From the NCBI GenBank assembly GCA_021814735.1, contig JAKAHX010000111.1:1-6090 (forward strand): 6,090 nucleotides of DNA. Direction: 5' to 3'. The notes below the pieces were generated by a model. It saw nothing but the letters and a program-made list of their open reading frames with translations, ran no database searches and was not told the DNA's origin. Source of the DNA: Chloroflexota bacterium (GTDB taxonomy: Bacteria; Chloroflexota; Limnocylindria; Limnocylindrales; CSP1-4). Shown here piece after piece: positions 1 through 6,090 of this stretch (positions are counted from its first letter, which is position 1; each line of letters begins with the position of its first letter). A program made the position numbers and the translations under genes.

Positions 1-119
1 GGCTTGCGATCGTCGGGCCCGGCCACGCGGCCGCCTGCCACTTCGCCGACCGCACGCAGCAGGAGCAGGAGCGCGCCGGGGCCCCGGTGGCGGCCGCCGC
101 GACGACACCCTCCGCCTGA
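1..119 (+). CDS. C-terminal tail of an upstream oligopeptide-type ABC transporter ATPase (partial)
   Basis: The frame with its first full codon at 3 stays open from the left edge to a TGA at 117-119 and gives 38 residues. They begin LAIVGPGHAAACHFAD, followed by a Gln/Glu- and Ala-rich tail. The PGH...ACHFAD pattern is the usual end of the oligopeptide/dipeptide transporter C-terminal region (oligo_HPY) that follows the ATPase domain in DppD/DppF/OppD/OppF proteins. The complete ATPase in this window ends its own region similarly ([14 protein letters not shown]), which supports the reading by internal comparison. The Cys at 36-38 would match the last cysteine of that region. The gene body, including all nucleotide-binding motifs, lies outside the window, so DppD-type and DppF-type cannot be separated. 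It is in the same orientation as the main operon and ends 268 bases before the binding-protein gene, implying a second transporter cassette directly upstream. The call rests on a short match. Confidence 0.7.
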   Translation, partial: LAIVGPGHAAACHFADRTQQEQERAGAPVAAAATTPSA

Positions 120-140
120 CGCCCTCGAGCGTCCTCCGAA

Positions 141-164
141 GCGGCGCGGGCGACCCGCTGCCGC
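141..164 (+). terminator. GC-rich hairpin after the upstream ATPase, possible terminator
   Basis: GCGGC (141-145) and GCGGG (146-150) pair with CCCGC (154-158) and GCCGC (160-164) around a CGA loop, with T159 bulged: ten base pairs, all G-C. It starts 21 bases after the upstream stop codon and lies ahead of the next promoter, where a terminator would be expected. No T-run follows, so it is not a canonical intrinsic terminator. It could be a processing or stabilising stem, or chance pairing in GC-rich DNA. Confidence 0.35.
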
Positions 165-229
165 TGCCGCCGCGAGCCGCCGCCAGCCCGGGAGCGCCGG
201 TTTCTGTAACGTGCCTGCAAGGTTGTTCG

Positions 230-245
230 GCACATTGACATGTGC
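230..245. promoter_or_regulatory. Palindrome over the -35 box, candidate operator
   Basis: GCACAT (230-235) and ATGTGC (240-245) are perfect inverted repeats separated by TGAC. The palindrome is centred inside the TTGACA box of the predicted promoter, so a bound regulator would compete with RNA polymerase. A further GTGC sits at 211-214, giving GTGC/GCAC/GTGC half-site-like elements across 211-245. No regulator is encoded in the window, and I do not recognise the motif as belonging to a specific family. Confidence 0.4.
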
Positions 246-265
246 AGAAACTGGCTACCTATAAT
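235..265 (+). promoter_or_regulatory. Housekeeping sigma70-type promoter for the transporter operon
   Basis: TTGACA (235-240) and TATAAT (260-265) both match the bacterial housekeeping consensus exactly. They are separated by 19 bp, slightly longer than the optimal 17. The two hexamers stand out in an AT-richer pocket of otherwise very GC-rich DNA. Transcription would start near 271-274, leaving a leader of about 115 nt before the binding-protein ATG. The position right upstream of the first gene of the operon supports function. No equally good promoter was seen in the gap before the first permease. Confidence 0.75.
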
Positions 266-276
266 CCGATACCACC

Positions 277-315
277 GCTCCCCGTGGGGAGCCGTGTGGC
301 GGATGCCCAATCCGC
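277..315 (+). promoter_or_regulatory. Structured 5' leader: two adjacent hairpins at the start of the mRNA
   Basis: GCTCCCC (277-283) is followed after GT by its exact complement GGGGAGC (286-292). In RNA the innermost pair would open to give a four-base loop. A second perfect stem, GCGGAT (299-304) with ATCCGC (310-315), closes a five-base loop GCCCA. CCAC (272-275) can also pair with GTGG (296-299) to extend the first hairpin, which would compete with the base of the second. Both hairpins lie just after the predicted transcription start. I could not match them to a known riboswitch class, so the role (5'-end stabilisation, protein binding or a cis-regulatory switch) is open. Confidence 0.4.
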
Positions 316-343
316 TTCACGGACGGCAGGTGCGGGGGAGGAG

Positions 344-364
344 CGGCCCGAAGCCCCAGGGCCG
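344..364 (+). promoter_or_regulatory. Hairpin just upstream of the binding-protein ribosome binding site
   Basis: CGGCCC (344-349) pairs perfectly with GGGCCG (359-364) around a nine-base loop. It ends seven bases before the Shine-Dalgarno sequence GGGAGGAG (372-379), which sits eight bases before the ATG at 388. The stem leaves the ribosome site free, so on its own it should not block translation. A near copy of the ribosome-site sequence lies on its other side at 334-344 (GGGGGAGGAGC against GAGGGAGGAGC at 370-380). Confidence 0.35.
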
Positions 365-387
365 GAACAGAGGGAGGAGCCCATTCG

Positions 388-2193
388 ATGAGTCCCGTGA
401 CTCGACGCCTGCTCGCGCTCGCCGCGGCGGCCGGCATCGTGGCCGGTGCGTGCAGTGGCGCGGCGACGCAGGCACCCACGGCGGCCGCGCCCAGCCAGCC
501 CGGAGCCACGCAGGTGGCTGCGACGCCCGCCGCGTCGGCACCGGCTGCGGTGAGCCTGCTGTCCAAGCTGCCCACCCCGGAGCCCCCGGCCAAGACGGGC
601 GGCACCATCATCATGGCGGACTGGCAGTTCCCTGACAGCCTGCTCGCCTATTACACCCAGGCCGTGACCTCGTTCGAGGCGCTCTACCCGGCCTTCGACG
701 GGCTCTGGCGGATCGGGCCGGACTTCGGCTGGTACCCCCAGCTGACCAAGGACGTCCCGACCACCTCGAACGGCGAGGTCGTCGTCAACGGCGGCAAGAT
801 GGACGTGACCGTCAACCTGAAGGACGGCATGAAGTGGTCCGACGGTCAGCCGATCACGTGCGATGACGTGATCGCGACCTGGAAGTGGATCATGGACAAG
901 GACCAGGTGGGTCTCACCGGCGGCACGATCGGCTGGGAGAACATCACCGGCATCGACGGAGCCGGGACCACCACCTGCACCATCCACTTCGACCAGGTCT
1001 ACGAGGGCTACCTGGGCCTGATCGACCCGGTCCTCCCGGCGCACTACATCAGCACCGTCTCGGTGGCGGATGCCCCGAAGAAGCTCTACTCGTTCGACAA
1101 CGTCACGGCCGGCGTCTACAGCGGCCCGTACATCCCGACCGAGGTCAAGACCAACGCGCAGATCACCTACGCGCCGAACCCGTACTGGCAGACCATCAGC
1201 GGCCACGCGCCGTACCTGGACAAGGTGATCTACAAGTACTACGTCGACGCGATCGACGCGATGATCGCGGGCTACCGTGCCGGCGAGTACGACGTCGCCT
1301 TCGACCTCGACCAGGGCTCCATCCCGAAGGTCCAGGACCTGGGTGACCAGGCCAAGATCTCGGATGCCCTGACGTACGAGCTGAACCAGCTGAACAACGC
1401 CTCGCTCGCCAAGAAGTTCGGCCAGGCGGACGTGCTCCCCATCAAGCAGGCGATCCGGCTCGCCTACGACAAGAACCAGATCACGGACCGCATCCTGGGC
1501 GGCACCGTGAAGCCGTCGTACAACTTCCTGTCACCGCTGCTCTGGTACTACAAGGACGAGCCCACCACCACCCAGGACTTCGCCCAGGCGAACCAGATCC
1601 TGGACCAGGCAGGCTGGGTGAAGGGTTCGGACGGCGTGCGCACGAAGAACGGCGTCCAGCTTGCCCTGACGGCCTGCACCACGCAGAAGCAGTCGCGCAT
1701 CGACACCCTGACGCTGGTGGCCTCGTGGCTGCAGCAGATCGGGATCAAGGTGACCGTCAAGCCGGTCCCGGCGGTCCCCGACCTGTTCGGCAGCTGGAAC
1801 GAGGTCTCCGCGGACACCCCGTGCAACCTGCAGCGCGGCAACTACGACCTGGCTGAGTTCGCCTGGTCGTACAGCCCGGACCCGCTGGTCTCGTACAACG
1901 TCTATCACTCCGCCGGGATCCCGGACAACCCGCCGCACAGCGGGCAGAACACCACCCGGACCAACATCCCGGCCGTGGACAAGGCCTACGACACGATCCG
2001 CACGTCGGTGGACCCGGCGGTCATCAAGGAGGCCATGGGCACGTTCCAGGACCTCTACTACCAGAACGTGATCGAGATCCCGCTCTTCAACTGGCGGGAG
2101 CTCTGGCTGGTCAGCCCGAAGGTCCACAACTTCGTGGTGAACGCCACGCAGTACACCTCCGAGTGGAACATCGGCGACTGGTGGATCGAGTAA
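388..2193 (+). CDS. Extracellular solute-binding lipoprotein, family 5 (peptide/nickel-type ABC importer)
   Basis: This 601-residue protein is the substrate receptor of the importer, predicted to be anchored to the outer face of the cytoplasmic membrane. Residues 1-21 form a lipoprotein signal peptide (TRR, then a hydrophobic Ala/Leu run, then VAGAC), with the lipid-modified cysteine at C22. Residues 23 to about 65 are an Ala/Pro/Thr/Gln-rich linker. The SBP_bac_5 fold follows, starting near GGTIIMADW. The family hallmark V-L-K-DG-KWSDG-P-T--DV is clear at residues 142-161, and the C-terminus ends GDWWIE. Length is typical once the linker is allowed for. Apart from C22 there are exactly four cysteines (C158, C197, C430, C479), which suggests two disulfides. 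The ATG is chosen because GGGAGGAG lies eight bases upstream and the signal peptide begins directly. It is the first gene after the promoter, and the hairpin after it probably favours its expression over the permeases. Family assignment is firm; the substrate (peptides or another solute) is unknown. Confidence 0.95.
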   Translation: MSPVTRRLLALAAAAGIVAGACSGAATQAPTAAAPSQPGATQVAATPAASAPAAVSLLSKLPTPEPPAKTGGTIIMADWQFPDSLLAYYTQAVTSFEALYPAFDGLWRIGPDFGWYPQLTKDVPTTSNGEVVVNGGKMDVTVNLKDGMKWSDGQPITCDDVIATWKWIMDKDQVGLTGGTIGWENITGIDGAGTTTCTIHFDQVYEGYLGLIDPVLPAHYISTVSVADAPKKLYSFDNVTAGVYSGPYIPTEVKTNAQITYAPNPYWQTISGHAPYLDKVIYKYYVDAIDAMIAGYRAGEYDVAFDLDQGSIPKVQDLGDQAKISDALTYELNQLNNASLAKKFGQADVLPIKQAIRLAYDKNQITDRILGGTVKPSYNFLSPLLWYYKDEPTTTQDFAQANQILDQAGWVKGSDGVRTKNGVQLALTACTTQKQSRIDTLTLVASWLQQIGIKVTVKPVPAVPDLFGSWNEVSADTPCNLQRGNYDLAEFAWSYSPDPLVSYNVYHSAGIPDNPPHSGQNTTRTNIPAVDKAYDTIRTSVDPAVIKEAMGTFQDLYYQNVIEIPLFNWRELWLVSPKVHNFVVNATQYTSEWNIGDWWIE

Positions 2194-2236
2194 CACCCGG
2201 CGCGCCATAAGGCGCTCGACCTCGACCGTACCCGGC

Positions 2237-2275
2237 GGAAGGCTGCGGGTCCCGCACCTGGTCCCGCAGCCTTCC
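2237..2275 (+). terminator. Perfect 13-bp stem-loop between binding protein and permeases, attenuating terminator or mRNA stabiliser
   Basis: GGAAGGCTGCGGG (2237-2249) and CCCGCAGCCTTCC (2263-2275) are exact complements around a 13-base loop. The loop contains a second CCCGCA copy (2251-2256) that can alternatively pair with the end of the left arm. Only a weak T-containing stretch (CGTTCT) follows, so readthrough is likely. A smaller stem, GCGCC (2202-2206) with GGCGC (2211-2215) closing an ATAA loop, lies between the stop codon and this hairpin. In binding-protein operons such structures commonly leave the receptor transcript in excess over the membrane components; applying that here is inference. 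Confidence 0.65.
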
Positions 2276-2327
2276 CGTTCTCCGGCCGGCAGCACGTCCA
2301 GGAAGGCAGACACAGGCAGGCAACCCA

Positions 2328-3425
2328 GTGCTCAAGTACGCGGTCCGGCGGATCCTCCAGGCAATCCCGGTCCTGATCGGCATCTCGATCGTGATCTACT
2401 CGATCCTGCTGATCGCACCCGGGGGGCCGGAGGCGCGCTTTGCCCAGAACCCGCGCATCACCGCCGAGCAGATCGCGGCCTTCCGGCACCGCTGGGGGCT
2501 GGATCAGCCCATCCCGGTGCAGTACTGCAAGTGGCTCGGCGTGTGCGGGGACAAGCCGTTCCTGGTCAACGCGCTGCCCGGCGGCACCATCGAGCTGGCG
2601 GGCGTGAAGATCACCCTCCCCGGCGGCGACAACGGGATCCTGCATGGGGACCTCGGCTTCTCCACCACCGATGGGCGCCCGGTGGCGGCCATCATCGGCG
2701 ACCGGCTGCCCGCCACCCTGATCCTGGCCGGGACCGCCTGGGTGATCTGGGTGATCCTGGCCCTCATCAGCGGCGTCTACGCCGCGGTCAAGCGATACAG
2801 CCTCTTCGATTCTGCGCTCACGATCTTCAACTACATCGGCCTCGCGTTCCCCACGTTCTGGCTCGGGATCATGCTGATCACGATCTTCGCCGGCGCGCTC
2901 CACTGGTTCCCGGCCGGCGGGATGTGGACCACCCGCACGGTGCCGCCATTCGGGACCCCGGACTACTGGGCGTTCTTCGGCGCGCAGCCGCTGACCGCGC
3001 TCAGCGATCTCGGCAGGCACATGATCCTGCCGGTGATCACGCTGGTCGCCGTCAGCATCGCGTACGACTCCCGCTTCGTGCGCTCCAGCATGCTGGATTC
3101 GCTGAACCAGGACTACATCCGCACCGCGCGTGCCAAGGGTGTCCCCGAGCGCAGCGTGGTCTTCCGGCACGCCCTGCGCAACGCGCTGCTGCCGGTGATC
3201 ACCAACCTCGGCCTGGAGATCCCGTTCCTCTTCACGGGCGCGTTCGTGACGGAGTCCATCTTCGGCTGGCCGGGGATGGGCGCCCAGTTCATCCAGTCAA
3301 CGGCGAACTTCGACTACCCCGTGCTGATGGGGCTCCTGTCGGTGACCGCGGTGGTGACCGTCTTCGCCAACCTGGCCGCGGACCTCGCGTACGCCGTCGT
3401 CGATCCGCGCGTGAAGTTCGACTAG
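2328..3425 (+). CDS. dppB: ABC transporter permease, DppB/OppB family
   Basis: This 365-residue inner-membrane protein is one of the two channel subunits. The start MLKYAVRRILQAIPVLIGIS is the classic DppB N-terminus. It begins at a GTG (2328) with GGCAGG seven bases upstream, and no better start is visible. About six membrane segments are seen: roughly 9-31, 130-151, 163-187, 232-248, 288-312 and 332-358. The cytoplasmic EAA-type loop that contacts an ATPase lies at 262-289 (DYIRTARAKG...RHALRNALLP). The protein is longer than many DppB proteins (about 310-340). The extra length lies mainly in the first outside loop between YCKWLG (66-71) and GDLGFS, with a smaller expansion before TM4. That loop has two cysteines, C67 and C73, which could form a disulfide. 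The gene follows the intergenic hairpin and precedes the second permease by 13 bases. The symbol denotes family resemblance, not a proven dipeptide substrate. Confidence 0.93.
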   Translation: MLKYAVRRILQAIPVLIGISIVIYSILLIAPGGPEARFAQNPRITAEQIAAFRHRWGLDQPIPVQYCKWLGVCGDKPFLVNALPGGTIELAGVKITLPGGDNGILHGDLGFSTTDGRPVAAIIGDRLPATLILAGTAWVIWVILALISGVYAAVKRYSLFDSALTIFNYIGLAFPTFWLGIMLITIFAGALHWFPAGGMWTTRTVPPFGTPDYWAFFGAQPLTALSDLGRHMILPVITLVAVSIAYDSRFVRSSMLDSLNQDYIRTARAKGVPERSVVFRHALRNALLPVITNLGLEIPFLFTGAFVTESIFGWPGMGAQFIQSTANFDYPVLMGLLSVTAVVTVFANLAADLAYAVVDPRVKFD

Positions 3426-3438
3426 GCGGAGCGAAGGC

Positions 3439-4401
3439 ATGCCGGAGATCGACAGCACCCCCATCGTCAAGGAGCTCACGCCGGCCGAACTGGAGGCGAT
3501 CCAGCTGGAGCGGCCGGATTTCGAGGTCCAGCTCCAGTCCCTCAGCCAGTGGCAGCTGGCCTGGCGGCGGTTCAAGCGGCACCGCCTCGCGATGGTCGGC
3601 GCGGCGCTGTTCCTCGGCATGTGCGCCGTGGCGATCGTCGGCCCGATCCTGCTCCCGTACAACTTCTACGTGATCCCCACGCCCGACAAGATCGTCTACG
3701 CGGGGCGTCCGCCGTCGCTCGCGCATCCCTTCGGCGAGACCGGCGGCCTGCAGCGGGACGTGCTGACCCTGGTGGTGAACGGCGCCCGCCTGTCACTGCT
3801 CATCGGCGTGGGCGCCTCGATCTTCGGCGCCACCATCGGCGCCATCGTGGGGGGCGTCGCCGGCTACTTCGGCGGCTGGGTCGACAACATCCTGATGCGC
3901 GTGGTGGACATCATGCTCAGCCTGCCGCTCCTCTTCGTGATCCTGGTGGTCTCGAAGTTCCTGGGCAGCGGCAGCTGGTACCTGATCATGCTCATCTTCG
4001 CGATCTTCAGCTGGCCGGGGATCTCGAGACTGGTGCGCAGCCTCTTCCTCTCGCTGCGCGGCGAGGACTACGTCGACGCTGCGCGCGCCGCCGGCGTGGG
4101 GAACGCCCGAATCATCTTCCGGCACATCCTTCCTAACGCGATGAGCCCGATCATCGTGGCCGCGACGCTCAGCGTGGTGTCGGTGATCATCAGCGAGGCC
4201 TTCGTCAGCTTCCTCGGGTTCGGGGTGGACGTGACCCAGCCGACCTGGGGCAACGTGCTGTCCAATTCCCTGAACTTCATCTCGCTCGGCAACTGGTGGT
4301 GGCCGCTCTTCCCGGGGCTCGCCATCGTGGTGACGGTCCTCGGGATCAGCTTCATGGGCGACGGCCTGCGCGACGCGCTCGATCCGAGGGCCAAGGAGTG
4401 A
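3439..4401 (+). CDS. dppC: ABC transporter permease, DppC/OppC family
   Basis: This 320-residue inner-membrane protein is the second channel subunit. The first 45 or so residues are a polar cytoplasmic extension rich in Glu and Gln. The [22 protein letters not shown] stretch then marks the OppC_N region leading into TM1 (about 52-72). After an outside loop, the conserved [17 protein letters not shown] stretch leads into TM2 (about 118-144). Later segments lie near 151-173, 181-197, 237-262 and 289-312. The EAA-type coupling loop is at 209-234 ([11 protein letters not shown]...RHILPNA). The usual G-T-D-x-x-GRDV motif appears as [10 protein letters not shown], a mild variant. The ATG at 3439 has GGAG seven bases upstream and follows the dppB stop by 13 bases. 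The end overlaps the next gene by four bases (GTGA), pointing to translational coupling. Length is normal for the family (about 300-320). Confidence 0.94.
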   Translation: MPEIDSTPIVKELTPAELEAIQLERPDFEVQLQSLSQWQLAWRRFKRHRLAMVGAALFLGMCAVAIVGPILLPYNFYVIPTPDKIVYAGRPPSLAHPFGETGGLQRDVLTLVVNGARLSLLIGVGASIFGATIGAIVGGVAGYFGGWVDNILMRVVDIMLSLPLLFVILVVSKFLGSGSWYLIMLIFAIFSWPGISRLVRSLFLSLRGEDYVDAARAAGVGNARIIFRHILPNAMSPIIVAATLSVVSVIISEAFVSFLGFGVDVTQPTWGNVLSNSLNFISLGNWWWPLFPGLAIVVTVLGISFMGDGLRDALDPRAKE

Positions 4402-5483
4402 CCGGGCAGGCCACGCTGGCGGCCGAGGCGCCCGCCGGCGGGAGCGACATCCTCCTGGACGTGCGCGGCCTCCGCACGTACTTCCACGTGATGGATGGCG
4501 AGGTGAAGGCCGTCGACGGCGTGGACTTCTCCCTCGCCCGTGGCCAGACGCTCGGGCTGGTGGGCGAGTCGGGCTGCGGCAAGAGCGTCACCGCGCTCAG
4601 CATCATGCGGCTCATCGACAACCCGCCGGGAAGGATCGTGGACGGCGAGATCTGGTTCGACGGACGGGACCTGCTGCAGCTCAGCGACAGCGAGATCCAC
4701 GAGGTCCGCGGCAACGAGATCGCGATGGTCTTCCAGGAGCCGATGACGAGCCTGAACCCGGTCTTCACGGTCGGGGACCAGATCGCCGAGGCGGTGCGGC
4801 TGCACCAGCATGTCGGCGGCAAGGAGGCACGGGACCGCGCCGTCGAGGCGCTCCGCTCGGTCGGGGTCCCGGCCCCGGAGCGCCGCGTGCGCCAGTACCC
4901 CCACGAGCTGAGCGGCGGCATGCGCCAGCGCGTCATGATCGCCATGGCGCTCTCCTGCAATCCCAAGCTCCTCATCGCCGACGAGCCGACCACGGCGCTC
5001 GACGTGACGATCCAGGCGCAGATCCTGGAGCTGATCAAGGAGATCCAGGCGCGCACCGGGACGGCGCTCCTGCTGATCACCCATGACCTGGGGGTCGTGG
5101 CGGAGACGGTCCAGCACATCGCGGTCATGTACGCAGGGCGCATCGTGGAACAGGGCACCGCGGAGCAGGTGCTGCTCGATCCCAAGCATCCCTACACGCA
5201 GGGCCTGCTGAGCTCGATCCCGGGCAAGCAGCGCCGCGGCCAGCAGCTGTCGGTGATCAAGGGCGTGGTGCCGAACCCGTTCCGCATGCCGCCGGGCTGC
5301 AAGTTCGAGCCGCGCTGCCCGTACGCCTGGAGCCTGTGCCACACGCAGGAACCGCCGCTCGAGGAGTCGCCCGGCGACGGGCGCACCGTGCGCTGCTTCC
5401 TGCATACGCCGGAAGGCGCGCCCCACCGGGCCGCGTTCGAGCAGGCGGCCGCAGCCGCCGTCAGGGGAGTGGTCGCCGGATGA
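4398..5483 (+). CDS. dppD: ABC transporter ATP-binding protein, DppD/OppD family
   Basis: This 361-residue cytoplasmic ATPase powers import with the DppF-like partner. I place the start at GTG 4398, overlapping the dppC stop as GTGA, with GAGGG seven bases upstream. An in-frame ATG at 4296 would add 34 Arg-rich residues that are only an out-of-frame reading of dppC, so I reject it. Motifs in order: Walker A GESGCGKS (56-63), Q-loop Q113 in [12 protein letters not shown], signature LSGGMRQR (171-178), Walker B LLIADEP with D195 and catalytic E196, D-loop ALD (200-202), and switch His H229. All are intact. The C-terminal oligo_HPY region carries four cysteines, C301, C307, C314 and C333 (C-x5-C-x6-C-x18-C). 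In related OppD proteins this arrangement is reported to hold an iron-sulfur cluster. A low-complexity N-terminal tail of about 16 residues precedes the fold. The stop overlaps the next ATG. Confidence 0.95.
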   Translation: MTGQATLAAEAPAGGSDILLDVRGLRTYFHVMDGEVKAVDGVDFSLARGQTLGLVGESGCGKSVTALSIMRLIDNPPGRIVDGEIWFDGRDLLQLSDSEIHEVRGNEIAMVFQEPMTSLNPVFTVGDQIAEAVRLHQHVGGKEARDRAVEALRSVGVPAPERRVRQYPHELSGGMRQRVMIAMALSCNPKLLIADEPTTALDVTIQAQILELIKEIQARTGTALLLITHDLGVVAETVQHIAVMYAGRIVEQGTAEQVLLDPKHPYTQGLLSSIPGKQRRGQQLSVIKGVVPNPFRMPPGCKFEPRCPYAWSLCHTQEPPLEESPGDGRTVRCFLHTPEGAPHRAAFEQAAAAAVRGVVAG

Positions 5484-6090
5484 GCACGGAGATCATCCAG
5501 TCCGGTTCGGCGACCACGGGGACGGGCGGGCAGGATCGCGTCGGCGCGCAGGGCGGCCCGGGAGTCGCGGGTGGCGCGGACGGGGAGGACGTCCTCCTCC
5601 AGGTCCGGGACCTGAAGACCTACTTCCCCGTGCTCGGCGGGATCTTCCGCCGCCGTGTCGGGAACGTGTACGCCGTGGACGGGGTGAGCCTCGACATCCG
5701 CCGGGGCGAGACCCTTGGTCTGGTGGGGGAGTCAGGCTGCGGCAAGACCACCCTCGGGCGGACGATCCTCCGTCTCGAGACCGCCACCGCGGGGAGTGTC
5801 CGGTTCGACGGCCGGGACGTGCTGGCGCTGCAGGGCCGCGAGCTCAAGCGTATGCGCGGCCGCATGCAGCTGATCTTCCAGGACCCCTACGGCTCGCTCA
5901 ACCCCCGCATGCCGGTGCTCGACATCATCGGCGAGGGGCTCCTGGCCCAGGGGGTGAAGGACAGCCGGGAGCGCACCAAGCGGGTGGAGGACTCCCTCGA
6001 GGCGGTCGGCCTGCGCCGCGACTACACCCGCCGCTACCCCCACGAGTTCAGCGGCGGCCAGCGCCAGCGCATCGGGATCGCCCGGGCCCT
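5480..6090 (+). CDS. dppF: ABC transporter ATP-binding protein, DppF/OppF family (partial, runs off right edge)
   Basis: This is the second ATPase of the importer. It starts at ATG 5480, overlapping the dppD stop as ATGA, with GGGGAG (5464-5469) ten bases upstream. The window holds 203 full codons plus two bases. Residues 9-36 are Gly/Ala-rich and low in complexity. The fold then begins at [14 protein letters not shown], with the insert GGIFRRRVG before the first conserved strand, typical of DppF/OppF. Walker A is GESGCGKT (83-90). Q134 of the Q-loop lies in [14 protein letters not shown], whose QDPYxSLNPRM form distinguishes DppF-type from DppD-type subunits. The signature FSGGQRQR (190-197) is intact. 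Walker B, the catalytic Glu, the switch His and the C-terminal region lie beyond the window and cannot be judged. By family and position it should pair with the DppD-like subunit as a heterodimer. Confidence 0.95.
   Translation, partial: MSTEIIQSGSATTGTGGQDRVGAQGGPGVAGGADGEDVLLQVRDLKTYFPVLGGIFRRRVGNVYAVDGVSLDIRRGETLGLVGESGCGKTTLGRTILRLETATAGSVRFDGRDVLALQGRELKRMRGRMQLIFQDPYGSLNPRMPVLDIIGEGLLAQGVKDSRERTKRVEDSLEAVGLRRDYTRRYPHEFSGGQRQRIGIARA

Noticed and set aside
4..264. Open frame of 86 residues at the left edge
   Set aside because: Arg/Pro/Ser-rich composition with no family resemblance. It overlaps the ATPase tail in another frame and runs through the predicted -35 box.
271..387. Known metabolite riboswitch (cobalamin, SAM, TPP, glycine, fluoride types considered)
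   Set aside because: The conserved core motifs of these classes were not found by eye; only generic hairpins are supported.
240..635. Open frame of 131 residues overlapping the start of the binding protein
   Set aside because: Arg/Gly/His-rich out-of-frame reading that begins inside the promoter and has no ribosome site.
2058..3170. Antisense open frame of 370 residues spanning the binding-protein/permease junction
   Set aside because: It crosses two genes and an intergenic hairpin, is very rich in Asp/Arg/Gly, and resembles no family. It is a GC-skew shadow.
4296..4397. Upstream ATG start for the DppD-like ATPase inside dppC
   Set aside because: It would add 34 Arg-rich residues encoded by dppC in another frame. 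GTG 4398 has a suitable ribosome site and forms the usual start/stop overlap.
4068..5426. Antisense open frame of 452 residues opposite the DppD-like gene
   Set aside because: Long antisense frames are expected opposite GC-rich genes. The translation is Arg/Ala/His/Asp-rich without motifs, while the + strand has a complete set of ATPase motifs.
1..6090. A novel defence, mobile or otherwise undescribed multi-gene system
   Set aside because: Every full gene belongs to a single well-known importer family in canonical order, and no unassigned coding region over 300 bases remains.

Overview
This window is a GC-rich stretch carrying one nearly complete ABC importer operon of the dipeptide/oligopeptide (Dpp/Opp) class, all on the + strand. 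It also holds the last few codons of a neighbouring gene at the left edge. High GC, a strong G/C bias at third codon positions, GTG starts and an Ala/Pro/Thr-rich lipoprotein linker fit a high-GC lineage such as Chloroflexota or Actinomycetota. I lean towards Chloroflexota from the general look of the binding protein, but no marker gene here settles it.

Layout: (a) 1-119 is the C-terminal tail of another oligopeptide-type ABC ATPase, recognised by its end motif (PGH..ACHFAD). A second transporter cassette therefore probably ends just upstream. (b) 120-387 is intergenic. It has a GC-rich hairpin (141-164) that may end the upstream transcript, a promoter with perfect TTGACA and TATAAT hexamers (235-265), a 6-bp-arm palindrome lying over the -35 box (230-245), and a leader of about 115 nt with three hairpins and a good ribosome binding site. 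(c) 388-2193 encodes the substrate-binding lipoprotein. (d) 2194-2327 holds a perfect 13-bp stem-loop, probably an attenuator or 3'-end stabiliser separating the abundant binding protein from the membrane genes. (e) 2328-3425 and 3439-4401 encode the two permeases. (f) 4398-5483 and 5480 to the window end encode the two ATPases, joined by GTGA and ATGA start/stop overlaps. The last gene runs off the right edge just after its ABC signature motif.

Together the genes make a five-component importer. The lipoprotein captures the solute outside the membrane, the DppB/DppC-like pair forms the channel, and the DppD/DppF-like ATPases power transport. The substrate cannot be read from sequence: family members take up peptides but also other solutes such as nickel chelates, opines, haem or oligosaccharides. 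I see no tRNA, rRNA, CRISPR array, insertion sequence or phage gene. This is a fairly ordinary transporter locus. The most useful second looks are the promoter and leader architecture, the intergenic hairpin, the tandem cassette, and cysteine patterns in three of the proteins.
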